From the NCBI RefSeq assembly GCF_030463535.1, contig NC_132879.1, positions 45,887,594 to 45,951,593 of the forward strand: a stretch of DNA of 64,000 nucleotides, given 5' to 3'. The translations under genes were made by a program, and so were the position numbers. Each line of letters begins with the position of its first letter. Position 1 is the stretch's first letter. The DNA is from Salminus brasiliensis (taxonomy: Eukaryota > Chordata > Actinopteri > Characiformes > Bryconidae). The notes beneath the pieces were generated by a model. The model was not told the origin of the DNA and made no database searches. It saw nothing but the letters and a program-made list of their open reading frames with translations. Of this stretch, positions 24,266 through 33,395 are shown piece by piece.

Positions 24266-25250
24266 TCAAAATCTTTGGTTGATGTCCATGGGTTTAAATT
24301 ATAAGCAGTAACTGACTGCATGTATTACATGTAAAGTAAAAATGTTAGTTTATCCAATTACGTTTTAAGCCTGTAAAATGGACAGACTATGTATAAAAAT
24401 GGCTGTAATACTAATTCTGTAAAATGGCTAATGCATTTTTGTTAAACTGCTTGAATGAAAGCTGAAAGTCTACGCTCACATCTTGTTTACTACTTATATT
24501 GAGTCCAGTGAAGTAGTGAACAGAAGCAAAATGACAAAGATTGCGTCGCTGTCCAAATACATATACACATAATCGTGCATTATCTGGAAGCATACAGTAA
24601 AGTCATCAAACAGTGAATCACATATTAGCACATGACAAAGATCACACAGTGTGATTTCCGGCTTCTGCCATTTGTGTAAGCTGTGTGTATATATTTATAT
24701 GACCGTTGATGGTGTAAAGAGGATTACAGGGGGAGAAGATATGCACTGGAAGTGGGTCATTTGCAAACTCTGTATTACTCCTTGATAACTGGGCTTTTAC
24801 ATTCTGACTTGTTGCTTCCTGCTCTGTGCCATGACCTGACCTTTCATGACATTTGCATGCACTGTTCATAAGACACTGGGTACTGGTTTCATAAAGCTGG
24901 ACCCTACATTCCAGTTCCACATTGCATCCCAGTAATGCCTGTGTTAAGAAGGTATTAGAATTTATTTTCTCTAAGAAGTTCTTTTTAAACCACTGAACTC
25001 TTGTTTTATCTGGTTTTATCCGTATAACACTTGAATCCCAGTGTCGGCCTCTAAAATACTTGATGAAAAGACAGGCCAGACCGGACGAATCACACACCTC
25101 ACTTTTGAGAGTTGTCTGTTAAGAAAGACAGACAAATGAGAAGAGTAGGGCATAGACATCAGTTCCCTCATGGTGACAGATGTGGGAATGTGGGTCAAGC
25201 CTATTTTTCAAGGCAAAAGTTTTTTTCCAGCAGACTAAACATTTCTCTTG
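24266..25250. other. No gene seen
   Basis: The 151-codon minus-strand frame (24642-25097) has no recognisable domain or splice context and is treated as chance. Confidence 0.4.
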
Positions 25251-25348
25251 GTTTCTGGAGGTTTTGTGGTACTGCTGAATAGACAGTAATGGTATTTTGT
25301 GTTTTCCTTATGGGCTAATATTCTTATGGTTATGGATTTCTTTTTAAT

Positions 25349-25733
25349 TCTCAATGTTTGGAGGTTTTGTAATGCTATCCAATGACTATATTGGTATTTT
25401 AAAACATGCAGTTTAATCCTAATAGTTTGTATGGCCTCAGTTGTATTTGAGAATGGGCTTAGGCTACTCTACCCCCTCTACTATTGAGAAACTCTGAATA
25501 GGGGTCCACTTTACCGGAGGTGGGTAGTAGCTAACTACTATATGTATGGCTACATATCCATTAAGGAATTTTTTTTTTTTTTTTTTAGTGATTAACATTT
25601 AGTTATTCATTCATTCCTTGTGTTTAAGTCCACTCTGTGGTGATGGTCTGTACCCCTATGGTTCAACAGGCCACTTGTGGTGTCTATCAGAGGTCTCTGA
25701 CAGTAACCATTCAACCAAAACCACCCAGTTTTA
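25349..25733 (+). repeat. Tandem duplication, copy 1
   Basis: This 385-bp unit is repeated nearly identically about 522 bp downstream. The differences are a handful of substitutions and the length of an internal T run (25568-25587). A degenerate piece with the same start (ggaggttttgtggtactgct) precedes it at about 25258. Confidence 0.95.
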
Positions 25734-25872
25734 AACCTAATAGCTTTAACTTGATCTATTTTTTGCAGAGCTGTTGCTTGAGAATGGGCTTAGGCTACTC
25801 TGCTCTCCCACCTCTGCTATTGAGAAACCCTGATTAAAGGCCCCTTCAATTTTTTTTCAATTTTTGTTTTAT

Positions 25873-26253
25873 TCTCAATGTTTTGGAGGTTTTTTAATGC
25901 TGTCCAATGACTATATTGGTATTTTAAAACATGCAGTTTAATCCTAATAGTTTGTATGGCCTCAGTTGTATTTGAGAATGGGCTTAGGCTACTCTACCCC
26001 CTCTACTATTGAGAAACTCTGAATAGGGGTCCACTTTACCGGAGGTGGGTAGTAGCTAACTACTATATGTATGGCTATATATAAGGAATTTATTAATTTT
26101 TTTTTTTAGTGATTAACATTTAGTTATTCATTCATTCCTTGTGTTTAAGTCCACTCTGTGGTGATGGTCTGTACCCCTATGGTTCAACAGGCCACTTGTG
26201 GTGTCCATCAGAGGTCTCTGACAGTAACCATTCAACCAAAACCACCCAGTTTT
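25873..26253 (+). repeat. Tandem duplication, copy 2
   Basis: It matches copy 1 from tctcaatgtt to accacccagtttt. A shorter, more diverged copy of its middle (gagaatgggcttaggctact) sits between the two at 25780-25835, so the locus has duplicated more than once. Copy 2 ends about 130 bp before the candidate promoter. Confidence 0.95.
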
Positions 26254-26384
26254 CATTCTTAACAATTATAGAACTGCTTCTTCTTTTCCAGCAGTACTTT
26301 ACCTTCTAACTTACTCTGTGGTTGCAGTGCTAAAAGTCCCCGCTGCTGTGCTGTGAGGGAAAGGCGACCCCCCTAGGTGTGTTT

Positions 26385-26460
26385 GATAAAAGCCCGGCTG
26401 AGGCTCTGGTGGGCGGGGAGCTGAAACAGCTCGTGTCGGCGCAGCCTCCAACGTGACACA
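26385..26460 (+). promoter_or_regulatory. wnk1: Candidate wnk1 core promoter
   Basis: This is the start of a CpG-dense stretch running to about 26900, in contrast to the CpG-poor flank. It holds a TBP-like gataaaag (26385-26392) and a GC box gggcgggg (26411-26418, Sp1/KLF type). The start site is inferred to lie at or just after 26415. CpG-rich promoters without a perfect TATA box are usual for WNK1 in mammals. No transcript evidence is available here. Confidence 0.45.
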
Positions 26461-26992
26461 CTGGAATAAGCATCAGAAGCGAGAGAGAGAGAAGCAGAGA
26501 GAGAGAGACCAGCACCAGCTGCTCAACACAAAGCGTACATCTTGGCACGGTAGTGTGCATGGAAATGCTGAGATTGGATCCATCGCTCGCTGGTCCGCGG
26601 TAGAGTCCTCTTGTCCTCAGCCGTTCAGGAATTACAGCTGCACCGGCCCGACTGAACGGAGACGAGCTGCAGTGGATGTTTGGTGGTTTTTTCGCTGCAT
26701 TGTTCACGGGAAAAAGGCGATAGCGACCGACTGCGAACGCGAACTTAAGAGAGAGCTGAAAATCAGCAGACTGGCCTCAGTGAATCGGCCTGTGAGAAGC
26801 AACATATGCGCTGGAGACCGTCTGTACGTATCTGTTTGCAGAGCTGCTGTGGCTGCTGTCGCTGCACTGCCCGGGGAATCGACCACACATCTAATGCTAA
26901 CTCGCAAATGCCTCTTCTGCATGAAGGAATTGTCCTAAGTTAGTGCCAAGCGGTAGTGGTGGTAGTAATAATAATAATAATAATAAACTAAT

Positions 26993-27023
<31 letters not shown>

Positions 27024-27175
27024 TGTATTTGGTTATTTATGACCTGTTGGTACTGTGATAGCTAGGCACCGCAGCCTTTAGGCTTCTTCTTCCTCACACC
27101 ACAGACTGTCTGCAGCTGCTGTCGCTTTGTCTGCTTCATCGGAGGAGGACAAGAATGGATATGACGATAGGAAAG
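26420..27175 (+). other. wnk1: Candidate wnk1 leader exon (5' boundary uncertain)
   Basis: This CpG-rich segment ends at a consensus donor, gaaag|gtaggt, at 27176. No long ATG-initiated frame is present. Near its end is ATG 27155 in strong context (A at -3, G at +4), opening MDMTIGK, which reaches the donor in phase 0. An in-frame TAG lies upstream at 27059. The segment contains GA-rich (26480-26510) and ATA/AAT trinucleotide (26968-27022) runs. I read it as the first, mostly non-coding exon of wnk1. The 5' end is a guess based on the GC box. Confidence 0.45.
27155..27175 (+). promoter_or_regulatory. Seven-codon upstream ORF reaching the leader donor
   Basis: Codons ATG GAT ATG ACG ATA GGA AAG end exactly at the donor. 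Spliced to 28974, the next codon is TGA (28974-28976), giving a minimal uORF MDMTIGK-stop. Spliced to 29475, it continues in frame into MSKNNG of WNK1. The Kozak context is strong. Function is inferred only. Confidence 0.4.
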
Positions 27176-28973
27176 GTAGGTAAACTTGCAGGCTTGCTGA
27201 GGTGGGTCTCTCTCTCTCTCTATCTCTCTCTATCTCTCTCGATCACTGGGTCTGGCTACCTGCTGGCTGTGTTGTGATTCAGCAAGCGGGGTGAGTTGGC
27301 GCGTGTGGGTAGCTGCTGGAGTTCAGTCAGAGAGGGAGCAGCTGGTGGTGGCGGCACACTGATGGAGCTGCTGCTGTGCTGGGTTTTGGTTTGGTTTGGT
27401 TTGGTGGGGACGTTGCTTTCTGTCCTGCTTTAACTTCAAAATCAAATGTACCCACTTTAGCTTCCAGTTAGCGCGGAAGTTTGGCTCTTCCAGTGTTTCC
27501 ATTCACAGCCCTTCTGTCGCCACACTTGCGCAGCAAATCCAGCTCGCTACGAAATCTGTTTATTAATACACTAGCCAATAATATGAATTGACCAAATCAA
27601 ATCTGGATGCGGGTGGTGTTGTTTTAAGCTGGCTACAATCCGTTATGATGGTTTCGATCATGGTAAGCTAGCCTGAACACGTCTTAACCCGGGCTAACTT
27701 CTATGGTGCTAGCTAAGCACCCACCCCCCTCGGCGCACCACCTCTTCTTCTTCTTCTGCTCTTCACGTTTGCATGCTAGCTAACCGCTTTTGAAAAGGTC
27801 TCCCACCGAGGTGGCCACTTTGTCATTCGTGGCCATAGATTTAAAGTGACTGCTAATATCAGAGTGGCTAAGAACCGCGGACGAATGGCTAACCCGCTAG
27901 CCGACACGGCGCAGATCAGGCCGGTGCTCCGAGGCACCCCATCCAGCAGTGAGCACACAAGCTAGCTAGCTAGCTAACTGCCCAGCTAATGTTGGTCTCT
28001 GAAGCGGCCGGGTATCGTTTCCAAGTCTTTTAACAAGTATTAAAAACTGTCTGTTCTGACACGGCCCAACTAAGGTAACTTTACAGAAGTTGCTTATCTA
28101 GGCTATTCATTTGGTTGCTATGCTAGCTGTTTCAGTGGTCCAGGGCAAGGGCACCGTCCAGTCCAGCTGCTAGCTATCTAGGTAGGTTGGTTACCACCAG
28201 ACGGTTTAACTGGAAGCCTGCAGACATGGTGTGAATTTGGTGTATTTTTAGACTGGAAACACTGTTCGAAACCAGTCAGCAACTGTAAAGACGAAAAACT
28301 AAGCTTGCTTCAGTAACTCTGGCTAGGAGGACAAGAGGACCTACATGCCTGCATGTGAACCCAGCACTACCCAGCCTGAATAGCAGCCAAGTTGGCTAGT
28401 GACATTCAGTATTTACATTTATCACACACTAAGCGGTTGATGGTGCTTGTTTTACCAGTAAGTTAACCTCATGTGGCCAGTCTTATTAAAGCTGTTTGAA
28501 TTGGCTTGTTAAACTTACTAAGATTGCTCCATCAGTCCCTTCGACTGCTGTGATTAAGGATAGGCCTCTTTAGGGGATTCTTCTTAATGTTGATTTAAAG
28601 AAGAATGATATGAGGAAGCATATGTCTGGCATTTCTGCCTTATTTGGTATCCGCTCCATTAAAAGCCCTCACAACTCATTCAGCTGGCAGATGATATTTG
28701 GGGTTGTTTAGGCCGTGAGCAGCAAGGGTCATGAGTGAACCATCTGTGTTTGGGTTCGCAGTGTAAAGTGTATGAAACTTTGATGAACTTGCATGTAACT
28801 GGCAAACAAACCCAAGGCATTGACACTGATTTCCCCTTTTCCTCTTCCCTTTGTGCAGCGGTATGCCAAACCACTGACCTGTAGGTGGTTATAGCTCTAA
28901 GGTCAAAGCTGACAAAGACGGTCTGAATTTGGGCCTGCAGTTAAACCAGTTTTCTGCTTGTGTTCTCTTGCAG
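27176..28973 (+). other. Candidate intron within the wnk1 leader
   Basis: This stretch is bounded by donor gtaggt (27176) and acceptor tgttctcttgcag (to 28973). It contains a CT-rich microsatellite (27207-27241), a GGTTT pentamer run (27384-27405) and a CTAG-type tetramer run (27960-27976). No exon is recognised inside it. The first part remains CpG-rich and may carry promoter-proximal elements. Confidence 0.4.
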
Positions 28974-29474
28974 TGAGTCTGGACCTGGACCTGGGTTTGG
29001 GTTTCGCAGCCAGATTGGCCGTCCCTTGGGCCGATCGAAAGCGCAAACAGGCTTTAGCCCCATCTGCCTCGTGGTTCCTTATGCTCAATGAAGACTCTTC
29101 CCGGGTTACTGCAGGATGGATGGTGTGGATTTGACGGTTCTTGTCTGTCACCATCAGCGCTTGCTTCTCTGTGACTGCGTCTTGTTCTTTTACATTTATA
29201 AAAGAACACCACCTCTCCTGGACTCGTACCATAAATACTGTAACAGTAACTGTTTATAAAGAACACCCAAGGAGGGGGCTCCCCCACAGACTCTGAGGCT
29301 CTCTGGGGCTTTTAATTTGTGAGATTTTTTTTTCCCCCTTTCGCTCTGTTTGTGAAGAAGAATTCTTCACAGCTAAATTGAACGTTTACATTTGGATTTA
29401 TCCACAGTAATTTATTTATTCTTTTTGTTAGTTTTCTTTTTTCTTCTTTTTTTTTTTTTTTGCCTGGCGTGAAG
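28974..29474 (+). promoter_or_regulatory. wnk1: Probable 5' UTR of the wnk1 coding exon, with three upstream ORFs
   Basis: A pyrimidine-rich run ending in tgtgttctcttgcag (AG at 28972-28973) is a strong splice acceptor. From there to the start codon no other complete exon boundary is compelling, so this stretch is read as leader within the coding exon. It contains ATGs at 29081 (17 codons, stop 29132-29134), 29088 (28 codons, stop 29172-29174) and 29116 (47 codons, stop 29257-29259), all closing before the main start. Such leaders usually lower translation of the main frame. A long T-rich tract (29403-29461) immediately precedes the start codon. The alternative is that this tract is the pyrimidine tract of a second acceptor (see 29473). 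Confidence 0.5.
29473..29474 (+). other. Possible alternative splice acceptor abutting the start codon
   Basis: The AG of gcgtgaag directly precedes ATG 29475 and is the first AG after a T/C tract of about 40 nt (29433-29461). Used with the donor at 27176, it would join two phase-0 ends. The adenine at -3 makes it weaker than the acceptor at 28973. It is a candidate only. Confidence 0.3.
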
Positions 29475-30203
29475 ATGTCCAAGAACAATGGCATGGAGTT
29501 CCTGGCCCCTCCGCCACCGAAGAATGTGAATGGCTCGGGCTCAGACTCGATGCTGGGCGAAAAGCTAGGTGTGGAGGTCCGGCAGCGGCGCCACACCATG
29601 GACAAAGACCTGAAGACCGCTGAGCACCGGTTCTTTAGGCGCAGTGTCATCTGCGATTCCAACGCTACTGCTCTAGACCTTCCTAGCAAAGCTTGCATCC
29701 CCACGTCCCCTCCAGATCGCGAGTCATCCGGGGCGCCCTTGTGCCCGGGGGCTGCTCCTGGCGTAGCTGCTGAGGCCTGCTTGGTTGTGGCGGAGGTTGT
29801 TGTGGAAGAGCAGGCAGAAGATGCTGGTGAAGGAGGATGCCTTGCTGGGCTCGACAGCGCCCAGAAGCAAAGCCAGGCTACGAGCATTGGGAACATCGAG
29901 CCTCCAGGGGCCTCTGTGGTGGCAGCCAGCGCGGTGGATGACCAGGAGCAAGAGGTTGGAGCGGCTGAGAAACGTGAGGAGGAGGAGGAGAGGGGGGCGG
30001 CAAAGGCCCGAGCTGAAGCAGAACAGAGGGAAGCCGAGAAGAAGGTGCAGGAGGACGAGGAAGTGGAGACCAAAGCCGTAGGCACTTCACCAGATGGCCG
30101 CTTCCTCAAGTTTGACATCGAGATTGGACGTGGCTCTTTTAAAACCGTCTACAAGGGCTTGGACACTGAGACAACTGTGGAAGTAGCATGGTGTGAACTC
30201 CAG
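29475..30203 (+). CDS. wnk1: WNK1-type kinase, first coding exon (partial gene)
   Basis: WNK1 is a cytosolic Ser/Thr kinase that senses chloride and osmotic stress and activates OSR1/SPAK, which regulate SLC12 cation-chloride cotransporters. Seen here: 243 codons from ATG 29475. An [10 protein letters not shown] motif lies at residues 36-45 (RxRxxT, Thr41, matching the known Akt/SGK site Thr60 of human WNK1). A conserved [17 protein letters not shown] block is at residues 51-67, followed by a variable Ala/Glu-rich linker with an acidic, charged stretch near 165-200. The kinase N-lobe starts at about residue 210. Its glycine-rich loop GRGSFKTV carries Lys223 (human Lys233), and VAWCELQ carries Cys240 where most kinases have lysine. 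The exon ends after CAG at a gtaagg donor, phase 0, like human exon 1. The start was chosen because an in-frame TGA lies at 29379, this is the first ATG after it, A is at -3, and the N-terminus aligns with the human start. The rest of the kinase lies beyond the window. The a/b paralogue of teleosts cannot be decided. Confidence 0.95.
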
Positions 30204-31354
30204 GTAAGGAGGAGGCAATCCACTCATCCCTACTTTAAACTCTTCAAAGTCTTACTCTGACTTTATCTTTTGTAGTTACAGTAAAGGTAATCTAATTGAA
30301 CATTAGGCCTAAGTGATATGACCTCCCCGCAGCGTCCTGTGATGCAGATGCCACCGGCATTTACAATAGGTGTGCAGTGTTTAAAACTGCTGATTAAGAT
30401 AAGCTAGATTGGCAGCGTCAGAACAGTAGTACAGAAGTGGGTACCAAGGTTACAGCAGGAAGTCTGATCACACGTCTTGTTTTTGCCACTTTGTGGTTAC
30501 GTTTCTCACAGTGCCATATGTAGGTCATTGAAAAGGAGCAGAGGGGAGGAGAGAAGTTCAGTCGCAAGTTTTCTGGTCATATGACCAACTGCTTAAAGAA
30601 GGCTTCAGAGCTTGGAAACCACGCTCTGAAAGAAGAAGAAAAAAAAGCATCACCCTTGGCACTAAAGGCAGTGGTACCAAATTATTCCGACCACAAGCCA
30701 TTCTTGGTTTCTTTTTGGTGCTTGGGTTGCATCAGGCCAAAGCAAGCTTATAAATAACACCTTGAGCAAATAATGCAGATCTGACTCTGGGAGTTGGAGC
30801 AAATGATACTCAGTAGGATCTCATTACACAGTGGTCCAACGGACGAGTGTTTGCCCCATGCATCACAAAGCGTGCTTTTCTGAATCTCTCAGTTGGGGTT
30901 TAACTTAATATAACCTAGCTCTTTTTATCCTTATTTCGTGGAAAGGGTGTTTGTGAGCACCCTGTCTCTTAGCAAGCTGTACTAATGTCATTAGGTTTGC
31001 TGGACATTTGGGTTTTTTCATGTTTTCTATACAGCAGAAATAAACAATGCCTGAATATATGCCTTGTGTTCACATGTTTGTGTTTGCACACAGCTTGCAT
31101 ACATGAGCTCAAGAGGCATATTGATGGGCATGTTTTTAGAATGTGGAAGAAAAAGAAAAAACCTGAAGTCGAGTTCGCAGTACGCTAAATTATGTTTGCT
31201 TAAAATACAGCGAGGGAGGGGAAGCCCTGAGAAGACAGCAGCACTAACAGTTAGCATTAATAATACCCCTAAAGCATTTCAAAGGTTATGTAAACTTGTC
31301 TAATACGCAGTTGAGAGCTTTTAAGGTGGCCCTCCCTGAGGCCTGGTTGTAATC

Positions 31355-31780
31355 CTACAGTGGCGGCTGGCATGAAGAGGCTGACGTCACTGCGTTTGAC
31401 CCTGCAGTGTGCGAGTGGGCGTGGTGGCTAGGGGGCAGGGGTATCTGGAGTCTGCATGTGTACGTGTGAGGGGGCACGCTCGGTCTATTTGGGGGTGGTT
31501 GGTGGGGGTGCGTTTTTAAATGCATCGGTCCTGTTTGCAGAGGAGGCCCTAAGTGATGCAGGGTCAAAGGGCAGGCGGGGCGCAGCAAGGGGCCTGGCCC
31601 CGGTAAGCCACAGGCCACTCCGACAAAGAGCACACACGTAGAAGGAGAGAGAAGTGAAGGAGGAGGAGCGAGCCAGTGAGGGAGGAATGGAGGCAGAGCT
31701 GGAGGAGTGCAGGGAGGCCTGGCTTGTGTCCTACTGCCCCCCCAGCCCCCACCCCTTACACGCACCCTCCACTCTATCCT
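31355..31780 (+). promoter_or_regulatory. GC-rich patch with CRE, possible intronic promoter or alternative first exon
   Basis: This GC-rich stretch sits in otherwise AT-rich intron. It contains a perfect cAMP-response element TGACGTCA (31382-31389), a CACCC/GC-type gggcgtgg (31417-31424) and a strong donor ccccg|gtaagc at 31603. ATG 31456 opens a frame of exactly 49 codons to that donor (phase 0), compatible with wnk1 exon 2. The ATG context is weak (T at -3). An enhancer or an ordinary GC-rich patch would look the same. Confidence 0.3.
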
Positions 31781-32592
31781 TGAGCTGCTTTGTTTAATGT
31801 TGGCTGGAAGAAAGCCCTAGAGTTTACCTCATCTTAATTGGTCAGTTTTTTTTTCTTTTAGGAAGGCAGAGGAGATTGTCTGGTCAGCATTGTTCGTAGG
31901 AAACCTTTTTTTTTTTTTTTTTTTTCTCCACTCCCTTTTTTGGTAGGTGAGGTAGTTTCCATGCTGGTCTATTGTCAGCTGTCATTAGGCTTAGGATTTT
32001 TTGTGTCTTTCCGTTGAATGAGTCTGGAGTCCCCCTATATTGATCCACATTGTTCGTTTCCAGCTTCTTCTCTAAAGGTATTTTTGGCTGGGTTACCCCA
32101 GGAGCTGGTGTTGGGATTGAGATATTGACACAGTCCGATTTAAGATATTTGGAAATCCAAAATGCAGGGTACATTCAGACTGCGCAAAGCGGTAGATTAA
32201 CCCCTGTAAGACTGTAAATCTTGAGTGTCTATTACTAAAAGTAGCTCTCTGGAGGCTCTCTTTTCTAATCACAAAGGAGAATAATGGTTGTGTAGAAACA
32301 CAATGATGGCCCAAACCCCCACGTCTACTACCCATGACTTTAGGCCCTCTCCAAGAGACCAAAAAACATCCCTGACTTCTTTGTGGTGTGTTTTTTATTT
32401 TTTATTTTTGGTTTTCCAGCAATAGTAAAGAGGAAGCAGCGGAAAATGAGCAATAGCATATGTGCTGCAAATAATCCAGTTTCCTCCAGACTCTTCATCT
32501 TGATGGCAAAAACAAAGTGGGGTATTGTGATCATATTCCAGAAGGGACCTGACAACCTAAAGCAGACCGCAGCTTTCCTTTTTCCAGCTCTC

Positions 32593-32626
32593 TCTCTCTC
32601 AAACACACACACACACACACACACAC
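32593..32626. repeat. (CT)n-(CA)n microsatellite
   Basis: Short CT run followed by about 11 CA units in intron 1. Confidence 0.85.
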
Positions 32627-33354
32627 TCATATATATTCCTTTTTATTTTTCCCTGTCTGTCTTTTTGCAGTTTGAGTGCTGTTGCTGGCTGCTGGGGCTT
32701 TTTGACCTTGTGGGCTGTAAAGTGGGCTCTAATGGTGCATGAGTTAGTTATCATGCTGGCTCTTCACTCATACTTGGCTCATCCCCCCCAACTTCCATTT
32801 TTCCTCTGGAGCCCTGCCGGCAAATAGCTGTACAACTGTGGGGAGTGGAAATCTTTCTTTGGCTCTCTTCTCAATACTCTTCTCTTGCTCTCTCGATTTT
32901 GCTCACTCTCTCTCTCTCTCCCTGTCTTATTCTCTCAATTTCAACCAAATACACACACATACCAGCCTTATGAATGAAGGCATTAGTGACTCCTGTTTTT
33001 TGTTTCTTTGCCCGAGTTTTGCGCAGCTGAACGAAGTAAACCCTCTCATCGCTCTGCCGTAAAGTCTGACCGAGGTGCTTAGATGTGCGATATCAGCTAG
33101 CAGGAATTTGTGAGGCGGTCGCTGTAGCTTCTGGGCACTCTCAGGGACTGTGGTGGAGGGTGTCGTCATCTGTGAATAATGTAGAGGATGTGACCCAAAA
33201 GGGTGAGGAAGAAACTCGATCCCGTGGATCCCGGCCATGGCCATTTCCCTTTTGATTGTTGAAATCCATTTTTTTTCAAGAGGGAGGAAGACAAAAGAAA
33301 GGGGGCAGCACTTCCTTCATTTGCAAACTGTGTTGTCCTTCCTTTTTACTGTGT

Positions 33355-33356
33355 GC

Positions 33357-33391
<35 letters not shown>
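33355..33391. repeat. (GT)n microsatellite
   Basis: About 16 GT units in intron 1. They generate Cys/Val-rich artefact frames. Confidence 0.9.

Positions 33392-33395
<4 letters not shown>

Noticed and set aside
24642..25097. 151-codon minus-strand frame
   Set aside because: No domain, ordinary composition and no promoter or splice support. Consistent with chance.
1..26000. An upstream neighbour gene such as ninj2 (next to WNK1 in mammals)
   Set aside because: No frame on either strand shows the conserved ninjurin block or other recognisable exon. It may lie further upstream or synteny may differ.
26453..26938. 161-codon + strand frame in the CpG-rich segment
   Set aside because: It begins with GTG, has no ATG until near its end, and has no recognisable domain. 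It is better read as promoter/leader.
29312..30118. 268-codon minus-strand frame
   Set aside because: It is antisense to the wnk1 coding exon. The + strand encodes conserved WNK1 motifs across the same bases.
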